A stretch of 64,000 nucleotides of DNA from Gorillibacterium timonense. GTDB lineage: Bacteria; Bacillota; Bacilli; Paenibacillales; NBRC-103111. This document shows, one piece after another, positions 18,447-27,115 of the stretch; the stretch's first letter is position 1; the number at the start of each line of letters is the position of its first letter. The translations under genes were made by a program, and so were the position numbers. The stretch is from positions 434,001 through 498,000 of the forward strand of contig NZ_LN881724.1 of NCBI RefSeq assembly GCF_001457415.1, read 5' to 3'. A model generated the notes under the pieces. That model did no database searches, was not told the origin of the DNA, and saw only the letters and a list, made by a program, of their open reading frames with translations.

Positions 18447-19712
18447 ATGGCGATTGTACAAGTAAGATCCACCCATCCGCAGTTTTCGTTTCTGATCAAG
18501 AAGAACCCAAGCTCCGGCATGATGCTTCGTTCGATTCGCAGAGGCATGGCTTACGGCTGGTACACGGATGAGCAGACCTATAATGTCTATTTCAAAGATG
18601 CGGATAACGAGATCTCGTATAAGAAGAATGAGCAAGAATCTTTCGAGTATTTGAATGTATCGAGGTATAACACACCTTTATTTCCGCTGAATGCTATAAA
18701 TGAATTCTTCACCACGCCACTGAAATCGCAGGACCAACGGGATACAGAGGGCTATGAGCATACCTTCTTCATCAACATGATTCATATTGAGCATGTCCGG
18801 TATGTTGAGTTCTTCGAGAAGCATCTGAAGGAGTTCTCGTTCGAAATCGTCCATCAGGCCCATAAGAGTTATTCGTTAACCGTTACGACGAAGAAGAGTC
18901 TGTATCAACTGCTGCATGTGGTATGTGTCTTGTGTCTGTTTCTCTCCATGTTCGGGAACGAAATGATCGATATCTCGGACAGCATTCTGGATAAATACAT
19001 CAAGAGCTTGAATGTGATCGATGCGCCTTTCTATATTCGCAGTCTGTTTGCACGCAACTTCCTGTCATCCAGAGATCGGTTTCATAAGTACAAAGCGGAG
19101 CTGGAGAAAACAGATCGGTATGACATTCAATTAGCTTATGGCGGTACAGCGTTCCAACGACGATCTTATATCGGCGGAGTGCTCGCCTTTGACAAGCCGA
19201 TCCTGGATGTGGGTTGTGGAGAAGGTTTTTATGCGATCCCGTTTGCTGCCAAAATCGAAGGCAGCTATTATGCAGTGGACATCCAGGAAGAACTGTTGGA
19301 GAAGGTGAAGCATAAAGCAGAGGCCAAAGAGATTGAAAACATCATCCCTTTCAACTCGATCGATCGATTCCTGGAAAGCTACAACGGGGAGCAGGTCGAT
19401 GTGATTTTGACGGAAGTCATTGAGCATATGAGCCAGGATGAGGCAGAGCAGCTGATTCATCAAATCTGCACGCATGTCGATTTCGACAGCTTTATCATTA
19501 CGACACCAAACGCCGATTTTAACCGCTATTACGAACTGACCCAATTCCGTCATGACGACCACAAATGGGAGTTGGGTGAGGAATCATTCCGGCAGTGGAT
19601 GAGCGAAGTGATCCAGGGAAGAAATCTGCAAACTGAGTTTGTAGCCGTTGGAGACGGAGTCAATCAAATTAAAACAACGCAGGGCGTCATTCTTTCGAAA
19701 AAGGGGGCCTGA
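18447..19712 (+). CDS. hen1: Bacterial Hen1, 3'-terminal RNA ribose 2'-O-methyltransferase
   Basis: 421 residues. The N-terminal half (about 1-230) is the bacterial Hen1 N domain, which in characterised systems activates the Pnkp ligase. The C-terminal half is an S-adenosylmethionine-dependent methyltransferase with LDVGCGEGFY (motif I) and the Hen1 metal-binding residues in EVIEHM and RHDDHKWE. It methylates the 2'-OH of the 3' end of broken RNA before ligation, so that the repaired site resists a second cut by the same ribotoxin. The ATG follows AAGGAG. The gene stops two bases before pnkp begins, as expected for partners in one complex. Confidence 0.93.
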   Translation: MAIVQVRSTHPQFSFLIKKNPSSGMMLRSIRRGMAYGWYTDEQTYNVYFKDADNEISYKKNEQESFEYLNVSRYNTPLFPLNAINEFFTTPLKSQDQRDTEGYEHTFFINMIHIEHVRYVEFFEKHLKEFSFEIVHQAHKSYSLTVTTKKSLYQLLHVVCVLCLFLSMFGNEMIDISDSILDKYIKSLNVIDAPFYIRSLFARNFLSSRDRFHKYKAELEKTDRYDIQLAYGGTAFQRRSYIGGVLAFDKPILDVGCGEGFYAIPFAAKIEGSYYAVDIQEELLEKVKHKAEAKEIENIIPFNSIDRFLESYNGEQVDVILTEVIEHMSQDEAEQLIHQICTHVDFDSFIITTPNADFNRYYELTQFRHDDHKWELGEESFRQWMSEVIQGRNLQTEFVAVGDGVNQIKTTQGVILSKKGA

Positions 19713-19714
19713 TT

Positions 19715-22300
19715 ATGGATATCCAAACGAAGATTCACACTATCTTCATGCTAGTCGGGTCTACCGAATGCGGCAAAACCACGTTTGCCAAGGAAGTGTT
19801 GATTCCTGGACTGCGCTTTGAAGATGTGGATCGGAATGTCAGAGCTAACGTGCAATATTTGTCATCCGATCAGATCCGTCAAGAGATTCTTGGCTATGAG
19901 TACGACAAGTATGATCAGATCATGCTTGAGGCGAGCGAACAAGCCTTTCATCTGTTGTTCGAACGCTTGAGGATGGCGACTTCTTTTCCGATCAACGCGG
20001 AATTTGTGATCGTCGATACGACCGGACTCTCCGAAGATTTCCGAGCAAGTGTGAAGGAGATTGCTTTCGAGAATAACTACAACCTGGAAGTCATCGTTTT
20101 CGATTACCGCAAGCGGGACGATTATTATGCGTCGGACCGTTCGAGGAAGCTGATCACGAACCACATTAATCGATTGAAGAAGGATGTCCTCGGTTCTCTA
20201 CCTCGCGAGGGATACGGCAAAATCCATAAAATACGCGCAAAGGATTTTTATTCCGCTCACGAGGGCAAAGTTAACCTTGAGTATCGTATCGTCATTGACG
20301 ATTTGGATGCGTACGTGGCTACCGTCCTCCCTCAAGACCGGCAGTACATCATCATTGGAGATGTTCATGAATGTGTGGAAGATCTGCAGGGGCTGTTGCT
20401 CGATCACGGGTATAAGCTCGAAGCAGGCATGCTGGTTGTGCCGGATAAGCTAAAGAACACAAAGCTTATTCTGGTGGGAGACTGGGTCGATAAAGGCAAA
20501 CAGACGAAGGAAATCATCCGATTTCTGTACGAGAATCGGGAGCATTTTTACTTGGTCTTGGGGAACCACGAAAACTTCGTTCACAAGTATCTGAACGGTG
20601 AAATCAACAGCATGGACCAAGAAATGCTTCATACGTACTTCGATTCTACGCAGGTACTGGCGAACGATTCGAAGCTGCTGGAGCAATTTCGGCTGCTGGT
20701 CTCGATTTCACAGCCCTTCTATCGGTATGTGGGGGCAAAAGGATCATCTTTCTATGTCACGCATGCCCCTTGCCGAAAGAAGTACATCGGTAAGCTGGAT
20801 GCCAATTCCATCCGGAATCAGCGGAATTTCCGGATCGACCGGGAGGCGCCGCTGGAAGGGCAGCTTGCCTATCTCCGAGAGGAAGCTGTCAAGAATCATC
20901 CGTATCACGTGTTCGGACATGTTGCAGCCAAGCAATCCTTCCGGATCGGAAACAAAATACACCTCGACACAGGCTGCGTTCACGGCAATCAGCTGACCTC
21001 TGTCAGCATCTCGTATAAGCCGTTTATGAAATCTCGAAAATCCCAAAGAGCGGTGATTGCCGAGGAGTTGCAGGTTTTGTTCAAGGAAGAGAGAAAGGTG
21101 TCTCTTCGCGATCTCGGAGAGGACGAAATTCGCAGACTTCATTATTGCTCGCGCAATAAAATCAATTTTATCTCGGGCACGATGTCCCCGGCAGACAAAA
21201 ATGACGCGACGAATGAGCTGGAGTCGTTACAACGCGGTCTCGATTACTTCAAGGAACGCGGTATCGAGCATGTGGCTTTGCAGCCCAAATACATGGGGTC
21301 GAGATGCAATGTTTATTTGCATAAGGAGTTGGAACATTGCTTCGCCGTGAGTCGTAACGGCTACAAGATCAACAACGTCGACTTGTCGGAGATATATAGC
21401 AAGCTTCTGAACAAGTTTGGCGGCTACATGGATGAGCATCGAATAGCCATGCTGATTCTTGATGGAGAGCTGCTTCCGTGGATGGCGCTTGGCGAAGGGC
21501 TGATCGAACGGCAGTTCAAGCCGATCGAGAAGGCGTTGGGGATGGAGCTTGCGTTCCTTCAGCAAAACGGGTTCGATGGCGCTTATTCCAAACTCATTGC
21601 CGATTATGATGCGAGTGGATTCGAGAGGGATCAGCACCATACGCAGAAGTCTGCATTAAGCGATAAATATGGCCCAAGTGTGTACCAAACCTACAAGTTC
21701 GTCTATGATATCCGGGAAACCTATGCTCCTATATCCGATCATCTAGAGGCCTATCAAACGTACAAAAGGCAGTTGGAGTTATATGCGGAAATCGCTGAGA
21801 TGGAGTATAAGCCGTTTGCCGTGTTGAAAATGGTAGGCGAGGACGGAAAAGAACAACTCCCGGATTGGAAGACTTCCGAAATGTATAAATTTCTGTCGGA
21901 AGACGAGTCAATCACGCTGGATCTGACTGAACCCGACTGCTTAGACAAAGCGGAACGCTATTTTTCCAAGCTAACGCTGGTAAATCATATGGAAGGAATC
22001 GTGATTAAGCCGGAGCGATGGAATGGGAAAACGGTACCCTATATGAAGGTGCGCAATCCCGATTATCTGTCCATCATCTACGGGTACGACTACAAGTTCC
22101 CGCATAAATACCGCAAGCTGCTCAAGCAGAAGAATGTGGGACAAAAGCTCCGAACCTCGCTCAACGAATATCAGTGGGGGATGCGAATGCTAGGGGTTCC
22201 CTTTGACGAGATTGCGCCTGAGCATGAAGCCTACAAAGAAATTGCGGCCAATTTGCTGTTTGAAGTGGCGCAGGAGCGGGAGATCGATCCGCGACTCTAA
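19715..22300 (+). CDS. pnkp: Polynucleotide kinase-phosphatase-ligase (Pnkp), RNA repair
   Basis: 861 residues with three catalytic modules in the canonical order. The 5'-kinase has a P-loop, GSTECGKT, at residues 15-22. The metallophosphoesterase (2',3'-phosphatase) has GDVHE near 215, GDWVDKGK near 255 and GNHEN near 283. The C-terminal adenylyltransferase/ligase has motif I KYMGS, with the nucleotidyl-accepting Lys at about 525, and a late KVRNPDYLSIIYGYDY segment. Length and order match Clostridium thermocellum Pnkp (about 870 residues). With Hen1 it heals and seals cleaved RNAs such as tRNAs cut in the anticodon loop. All key motifs are intact, so the enzyme is probably active. Confidence 0.95.
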   Translation: MDIQTKIHTIFMLVGSTECGKTTFAKEVLIPGLRFEDVDRNVRANVQYLSSDQIRQEILGYEYDKYDQIMLEASEQAFHLLFERLRMATSFPINAEFVIVDTTGLSEDFRASVKEIAFENNYNLEVIVFDYRKRDDYYASDRSRKLITNHINRLKKDVLGSLPREGYGKIHKIRAKDFYSAHEGKVNLEYRIVIDDLDAYVATVLPQDRQYIIIGDVHECVEDLQGLLLDHGYKLEAGMLVVPDKLKNTKLILVGDWVDKGKQTKEIIRFLYENREHFYLVLGNHENFVHKYLNGEINSMDQEMLHTYFDSTQVLANDSKLLEQFRLLVSISQPFYRYVGAKGSSFYVTHAPCRKKYIGKLDANSIRNQRNFRIDREAPLEGQLAYLREEAVKNHPYHVFGHVAAKQSFRIGNKIHLDTGCVHGNQLTSVSISYKPFMKSRKSQRAVIAEELQVLFKEERKVSLRDLGEDEIRRLHYCSRNKINFISGTMSPADKNDATNELESLQRGLDYFKERGIEHVALQPKYMGSRCNVYLHKELEHCFAVSRNGYKINNVDLSEIYSKLLNKFGGYMDEHRIAMLILDGELLPWMALGEGLIERQFKPIEKALGMELAFLQQNGFDGAYSKLIADYDASGFERDQHHTQKSALSDKYGPSVYQTYKFVYDIRETYAPISDHLEAYQTYKRQLELYAEIAEMEYKPFAVLKMVGEDGKEQLPDWKTSEMYKFLSEDESITLDLTEPDCLDKAERYFSKLTLVNHMEGIVIKPERWNGKTVPYMKVRNPDYLSIIYGYDYKFPHKYRKLLKQKNVGQKLRTSLNEYQWGMRMLGVPFDEIAPEHEAYKEIAANLLFEVAQEREIDPRL

Positions 22301-22307
22301 TGAAATG

Positions 22308-22346
22308 AGAGTGTCTGAATCCTCCTGGGATTCGGGCACTCTTTTT
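22308..22346 (+). terminator. Strong intrinsic terminator between pnkp and kptA
   Basis: AGAGTGTCTGAATCC and GGATTCGGGCACTCT form a near-perfect stem with a TCCT loop, followed by TTTTT, eight bases after the pnkp stop. It separates hen1-pnkp from kptA-tatD-ARH, so the second group needs read-through or its own promoter. A TATACT at 22410 is a candidate -10. Confidence 0.85.
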
Positions 22347-22464
22347 GCGCCGAGATTTGGAATGTTTAGCACTAACCAAAAAGTCCCACCCACGGGAGCT
22401 CGGAATGGTTATACTGCAAATAGGAAGAGGACAGAAGAAGAAACAGGAGGAAGTGAAGATTAAC

Positions 22465-23055
22465 GTGTTGAATCAAGCGATGGAAACAAGCTTAAGCAAA
22501 ATGATGACCAAGCTGCTCCGGCATGCTCCTGAAGAGTTTGGCGTCGTCTTGGACCCGGAGGATGGATCTTGTCCGTTAACGACCTTATTGGATGCCATAC
22601 AAGCCCAGCCCAAATGGGCGGGGATTCAGCAGGAGGATATCGAGCAGGTGGTCCGCAATTCCGATAAACAGCGTTTTGAAATCGAGGATGGGCGTATAAA
22701 AGCACGGTACGGTCACAGTCATGACAAAGTTCGGTATACCCCAGGTGAGCCGCCGGCGATTCTCTATCATGGAACGAATAAAAAAGCTCTCCCGTCGATT
22801 AGGAGAGAAGGCTTAAGCCCGATGAGCCGGCAGTATGTTCATTTGTCGGAGGGGACCCATTTTGCGACGCTGGCGGGAAGCCGCAGGGGAGAGCTGGTTA
22901 TTCTCCAGGTGGATGCGTTTCGTGCAAAGCAAGCAGGTGCAACGTTCTATTATGCAGGTAATGAGGTCTGGTTGGCGGACCAGGTACCACCGGAATGTTG
23001 TTTGGTTTGGAAATCACAAGAACAGGGGCATTCGAAAGATGGACAAGGGAACTAA
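22465..23055 (+). CDS. kptA: RNA 2'-phosphotransferase, Tpt1/KptA family
   Basis: About 196 residues from the GTG at 22465; AGGAGG lies 14 bases upstream, and the ATG at 22480 is an alternative. Family signatures are LSKMMTKLLRHAPEEFG (the conserved Arg-His), LYHGTNKKALPSIRREGL and HLSEGTHFA. The enzyme transfers an internal 2'-phosphate from RNA to NAD+, releasing ADP-ribose 1'',2''-cyclic phosphate; family members can also ADP-ribosylate phosphorylated RNA ends. Its place between Pnkp and an ADP-ribosylglycohydrolase gives it a natural job in the RNA repair locus, which is unusual since bacterial KptA has few known substrates. The stop overlaps tatD by 17 bases. Confidence 0.9.
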   Translation: MLNQAMETSLSKMMTKLLRHAPEEFGVVLDPEDGSCPLTTLLDAIQAQPKWAGIQQEDIEQVVRNSDKQRFEIEDGRIKARYGHSHDKVRYTPGEPPAILYHGTNKKALPSIRREGLSPMSRQYVHLSEGTHFATLAGSRRGELVILQVDAFRAKQAGATFYYAGNEVWLADQVPPECCLVWKSQEQGHSKDGQGN

Positions 23056-23833
23056 TCGAACCGTAGATATAGGCGTCAATTTGATGCATCGCTCGTTTCA
23101 CCAGGATCGGGAGCAGGTAGTAGAGCGAGCGTTAACGAACGAGGTTACCCCGCTTATCATAACCGGAACGAGTCTGAAGAACAGCTTGGAGGCAGCCCGC
23201 TATGCCGGGCGATATTCGGGGAAGCTGTACGCCACGGCAGGAGTCCATCCCCATGATGCCAAATCCTGTGACGAAGAGACGATCGCGAAGCTGAAGGAGC
23301 TGGCGGAACTTCCCCAAGTGGTGGCCATAGGCGAATGCGGGTTAGACTATAACCGGGATTTCTCGCCGCGTGACGTCCAGCGGACATGGTTTACCGAGCA
23401 GATCCAATTGGCACAAGAGCTGGACATGCCGTTGTTTCTGCATGAGCGGGACGCGTTTGCGGATTTTGCTTCGATCTTGAAGAAGCATGATGTTCATAAA
23501 GCGGTCGTTCATTGCTTTACCGGGACTTCGGCTGAACTGAAGACTTACTTGGACATGGGCCTCCATATCGGGATTACCGGCTGGATCTGCGACGAGCGAA
23601 GAGGCAAGCATCTGAAGGAGCTTGTCCGTCTGATTCCCCTGGACCGGCTTATGATCGAGACGGACGCACCGTTCCTGACTCCGCGGGATTTGCCTAAGAA
23701 GCCGACAGACGGACGGAACGAGCCTGCTTACCTGCCGCATATCCTGCAGACCGTCGCTCGATGCATCGGAAAACCGGCGGAAGAAGTTGCGGAGGCTACA
23801 ACGAAGACAGCAGCGGAGTTCTTCGGGATATGA
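23039..23833 (+). CDS. TatD-family metal-dependent hydrolase (nuclease)
   Basis: 264 residues from the ATG at 23039, inside the end of kptA. A longer frame upstream has no support. TatD features are a first-strand DIGVNLMH motif (in place of the usual DTHxH), AGVHPHDA, GECGLDY, LHERDAF, VVHCFTGT and IETDAPFL with the catalytic Asp. Family members are Mg-dependent 3'-5' exonucleases or endonucleases. Overlap with kptA and the close spacing to the ADP-ribosylglycohydrolase suggest a linked role, perhaps trimming damaged RNA ends. The altered first motif resembles that of TatD relatives such as YjjV and should not by itself abolish activity. Confidence 0.88.
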   Translation: MDKGTNRTVDIGVNLMHRSFHQDREQVVERALTNEVTPLIITGTSLKNSLEAARYAGRYSGKLYATAGVHPHDAKSCDEETIAKLKELAELPQVVAIGECGLDYNRDFSPRDVQRTWFTEQIQLAQELDMPLFLHERDAFADFASILKKHDVHKAVVHCFTGTSAELKTYLDMGLHIGITGWICDERRGKHLKELVRLIPLDRLMIETDAPFLTPRDLPKKPTDGRNEPAYLPHILQTVARCIGKPAEEVAEATTKTAAEFFGI

Positions 23834-23879
23834 TAATCAACCGGACCGGAGTAAAACGGACGAGGAGGACGGAATCGCC

Positions 23880-24782
23880 ATGAGAGAGGAACGCTTATAC
23901 GATCGAATCAAAGGCGGGATATACGGAGTTGCCATTGGAGACGCTTTGGGCGGAACGACAGAGTTTATGACGACTCGCGAGATCAAAGCCCGCTATGGCT
24001 ATTTGAAAGAGATTGTCGGGGGCGGAGTCTGGCAATTGGAGCCGGGAGAAGTGACCGACGATACCATGATGACGCTTTGTGTGGCGGAAGGGATTCTGGA
24101 GAATCCGGCTGAGCCGCTGGAGCCGATCGGACGGAATTTTCTGAGATGGTACAAGTCGAAGCCGAAGGACATCGGCATTACAATTCGCCATGTCTTTGAG
24201 AAGTACGACGGCAACTGGTTTGAGGCCGCTGTTCAAGCAGATCGTGATTTGGATCAAAGCGGCGGAAATGGTTCATTAATGAGATGTCTTCCCGTAGCTT
24301 TGGCCTATGCGGATAAGGCCGACATGGAACGGGTAACGCGGCTGCAATCACAGATGACCCATTACGATGAGAGCTGCAGCGAAGCCTGTGTCATCTATAG
24401 CCGTATCGCTTATCGGCTTCTTCGCAGTGAAGATTTGCGAGAAACGATCATGAGCGAAGTGGCGGGGGCGGGATATGAAGGGAACATCTTAGATGCGCCG
24501 GATTGCGAGCCGAGCGGATATGTCGTCCATACCTTCAGGTGGGTGCTGCACCTGTTGCTCAATTCCTCGAGCTTTAGCGAAGTCGTGCAGAAAGCGGCCA
24601 ATCTGGGCGGAGACTCCGACACCATCGGGGCGATCGCGGGAGGCCTTGCGGGTATTTCCTACGGGTATTCGTCCATTCCTTCAGGCTTTTCCAACGTTAT
24701 CCTCATCCGCAACCGCTTGGATGAAGCTGCATCCGGGTTGTATTCCTTGCGGTCCAGCGCAGCGCAAGGGTTTGAGAAATAG
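23880..24782 (+). CDS. ADP-ribosylglycohydrolase (DraG/ARH family)
   Basis: 300 residues from an ATG after GAGGAGG. It shows the ARH metal-binding motifs: GVAIGDALGG near the N-terminus, EVTDDTMMTL (the DD/T cluster), GGNGSLMRCLP in the middle and NLGGDSDTIGAIAGGLAG near the C-terminus. These coordinate two Mg ions and hydrolyse N- or O-linked ADP-ribose. Placed after kptA, whose chemistry makes ADP-ribose products and may leave ADP-ribose on RNA ends, it is a plausible eraser or clean-up enzyme for this pathway. That link is inference from position and chemistry. Confidence 0.9.
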   Translation: MREERLYDRIKGGIYGVAIGDALGGTTEFMTTREIKARYGYLKEIVGGGVWQLEPGEVTDDTMMTLCVAEGILENPAEPLEPIGRNFLRWYKSKPKDIGITIRHVFEKYDGNWFEAAVQADRDLDQSGGNGSLMRCLPVALAYADKADMERVTRLQSQMTHYDESCSEACVIYSRIAYRLLRSEDLRETIMSEVAGAGYEGNILDAPDCEPSGYVVHTFRWVLHLLLNSSSFSEVVQKAANLGGDSDTIGAIAGGLAGISYGYSSIPSGFSNVILIRNRLDEAASGLYSLRSSAAQGFEK

Positions 24783-24815
24783 CCTATATACGCTAAGCGC
24801 AATAGCTGAATCTAA

Positions 24816-25646
24816 TTACGATAATTGTTCCTCTGGCTCGTCAGCCTTAACAACCCCATATCGCTCCAGAGCTTTCGTTGACGATTCCAACATTCTCCGC
24901 TTTAAATAGTCGCCTTCTATCACCCGGACCCGTTTTCCGAGAAACCGGAGCTTGGAGAGCAGATACTCCATCTCGTCTCCCAGGAGACAGACGCGGACCC
25001 GATAAGTATCCGTGCTCTCCTCATACATCACATCCTTTTCAAAGCTGGAGAAGGCGTATAGGATGCGGGACAACTCCTCGTTATACAGACGGACGATTTC
25101 AATGACCGCTTCCTGCTTTCGCGAGTCCAGTATCTTGCCGATCTTCCGGAGGATGCGTTCTGCTGAGGACGATTCGATCGGCTCGGCTTCGAAGGAATGG
25201 ATGTTCTTCAGCCGGGTGCTCATGAAGGCGTGATGTCGGATGTGATACCAGAGCAGATACCACTCTCTCTTGACCATAGAGTATTCCAATTTGTACGGAA
25301 AACCCGATTGATTTGCGTTCACACGCCCATCCTTGATTGCGTAAGTCATTCGTATCCCCGACTTTGTCATGATGAGGCGCCGCAGCGTGCGCAGATGCGG
25401 GTGATAGACTTGCTTCTCCACACTGCGAGCTTTTTCGATTAAGTGAAGAGAAGTGTCCATCACCGGGTCCGGCTCCAGAATCGAACGTAGCTTGATGAGC
25501 GTATCCGCCGTGAAGGCCTCGGCTGCGGCGGGATGCTCCAGCATCGTCTTCAGCCAGGCCCGCTCATGCGAGGTGACCATGAAGGTGCCGGAATCGTCCA
25601 AGCGGGAGATGATCTGGTAGTTGAAGATTTTCTCAAACGGATTCAT
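24816..25646 (-). CDS. WYL-domain transcriptional regulator, shorter partner
   Basis: 276 residues from the ATG at 25646, which overlaps the end of the upstream WYL gene by 14 bases. The protein has an N-terminal region (NPFEKIFNYQIISRLDDSGTFMVTSHERAWLKTMLEHP) that may be a divergent HTH, and a C-terminal half resembling WYL plus the WCX extension. The fold is recognisable, but the W-Y-L triad is weakly conserved. WYL domains bind nucleic acids or nucleotide ligands and control many defence and repair loci. Convergent with the kptA operon and coupled to a larger WYL regulator, it probably forms a hetero-pair with it. Confidence 0.75.
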   Translation of the reverse strand: MNPFEKIFNYQIISRLDDSGTFMVTSHERAWLKTMLEHPAAAEAFTADTLIKLRSILEPDPVMDTSLHLIEKARSVEKQVYHPHLRTLRRLIMTKSGIRMTYAIKDGRVNANQSGFPYKLEYSMVKREWYLLWYHIRHHAFMSTRLKNIHSFEAEPIESSSAERILRKIGKILDSRKQEAVIEIVRLYNEELSRILYAFSSFEKDVMYEESTDTYRVRVCLLGDEMEYLLSKLRFLGKRVRVIEGDYLKRRMLESSTKALERYGVVKADEPEEQLS

Positions 25647-26964
25647 AGGCAGCCTGAATCTCCTTCCATTCGGCAATCATTTCCCGACGGAATTGAACGG
25701 GCTCCAGGATTTCGCAGCTGGAACCGAAGCTTCGCAGCCACGGCTTGATCTCCGTCGTTCCGTTTACGGTGATGACATAGACAAACGAATGCTCGTCCTC
25801 CTGAACAATCTCTCCCCACTGTCCCTGCAGCAAGACCCGCTCCCTCACGAAGTTCGGCTCGGACCCTTCCGGATTGAAAAACCGGGCGCGTACCGTTACG
25901 GGACGGCCGGTATCGATCAGCCAGCTGTACCTCATTTTCTCCACAAGCGCGTTCTGCCTCGCTTCAAACAATGCCTCGTCTACGGACTCTTCTTCATCGA
26001 TCTGCGTGATCCCTTCCATGCGGTATTTCCGAATTCCCTCTCTCCCGTAGGACAGCAAGTACCATCTCCCGTATTGGTGATCGTAGACGATTTTCAGCGG
26101 GAGCGTCTTCTGCATTTTCCCGTCCGTTTCCCGTTCGAACAAGGGATTGGTGTTTTTGGAGGCGTAGCTTTTCTCGATCTTGGGTGAAAAATAGAGAAAC
26201 CGGATTTTGCAACGGCGGCGAATGGCATTAAGCAGAGTGAATAGATGAGCTTCGTCCAAGATGCGGGAGTAATAATGATACTTGTACAAGAAGGTCTCGA
26301 TGGCATGCGGGTCCACATGGCCGCGGATCAGCTGTTTCTTAAGCCCGTCGCGCAGCAGATAGCCTTGCACGGAAGGGACCTGCGTAGTTGCCATCACATC
26401 CACAAAATCATACAGGTCGAGAAGCTCGTCCTCCGTTAAGCTTCGCACCAGATCGTCCTGAATGCGATACCGGTAGGGACGGGCTCCTGGCTCCTTCTTG
26501 ATGACGCCAACCTCTTCCAGGTACTTGAGATCCGAGCGGATTGTCTTCTCGTCGGGCAGCGAGAGGTCGGAGGGCAGACAGCCGCAGCAGTGATCCAAGA
26601 GCTCCATGGCCGTCAACGCCTGCTCATTCAACGCGCTCAACAGCAGTGACAATCTCTGGCTTTCGGATTCCTTTACCGATTTGGCGCGAAACAGAAACAA
26701 GAGCAGCGGATCGGTCGAGTCATAATAGCGGAACCGAAGGGCCTCGGCAAATTCCTTGCTCTGTTCCTGCGGGATTTGCTGCTGCATGGAGCTTACGACT
26801 TCCTTGAGGCGGCGGAGGGTTTTGTCAAAGGTATGGACGGATATGCCAAGCCGCTCTGCGAACTGCTGTCGGCTGAAGGCGCCGCTGGTCAGCACGAGCA
26901 TGCGTATGAATTGGATTTCTTTATCAAAGCTTTCTTTTGCCAAAGGAGAGTCCTCCGTTCCCAT
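25633..26964 (-). CDS. WYL-domain transcriptional regulator, longer partner
   Basis: 443 residues from the ATG at 26964, which has GAGGAAAG upstream. The frame stays open for another 228 bases, but that part is the antisense of the tRNA-like RNA and gives a typical spurious tRNA-antisense peptide (EVGLEPTTC). An HTH lies near residues 15-60 (RQQFAERLGISVHTFDKTLRRLKE). A second helical segment precedes the WYL domain (about 250-400), with IRRRCKIRFLYFSP and KTLPLKIVYDHQYGRWYLLSYG. It is transcribed away from the Y RNA/Ro60 unit across the shared element at 27017-27050, so it is the leading candidate for the regulator of the whole island. Confidence 0.85.
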   Translation of the reverse strand: MGTEDSPLAKESFDKEIQFIRMLVLTSGAFSRQQFAERLGISVHTFDKTLRRLKEVVSSMQQQIPQEQSKEFAEALRFRYYDSTDPLLLFLFRAKSVKESESQRLSLLLSALNEQALTAMELLDHCCGCLPSDLSLPDEKTIRSDLKYLEEVGVIKKEPGARPYRYRIQDDLVRSLTEDELLDLYDFVDVMATTQVPSVQGYLLRDGLKKQLIRGHVDPHAIETFLYKYHYYSRILDEAHLFTLLNAIRRRCKIRFLYFSPKIEKSYASKNTNPLFERETDGKMQKTLPLKIVYDHQYGRWYLLSYGREGIRKYRMEGITQIDEEESVDEALFEARQNALVEKMRYSWLIDTGRPVTVRARFFNPEGSEPNFVRERVLLQGQWGEIVQEDEHSFVYVITVNGTTEIKPWLRSFGSSCEILEPVQFRREMIAEWKEIQAAYESV

Positions 26965-27016
26965 GAAGCTGCTTTCCTCATTGTAGCAAAGGCGTGTATG
27001 GCGGGAAATGGAAAAC

Positions 27017-27050
27017 TTTCCGACCGATCGTAATACTTTTACCATGTTCG
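27017..27050 (+). promoter_or_regulatory. Element shared with the hen1 upstream region
   Basis: TTTCCGACC at 27017-27025 and TCGTAATACTTT with CCATGTTCG at 27028-27050 repeat the sequence at 18321-18352, with two internal substitutions in the 23-base right part. TAATAC could serve as a -10. It lies between the divergent WYL gene and the Y RNA/Ro60 unit. I found no third copy in the window. Confidence 0.65.
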
Positions 27051-27115
27051 TCGACCGGATCATGAGCGATGATAGATCCAGAAAGAAGGCCGACGCAATC
27101 AGGCATCGGCCGGCT

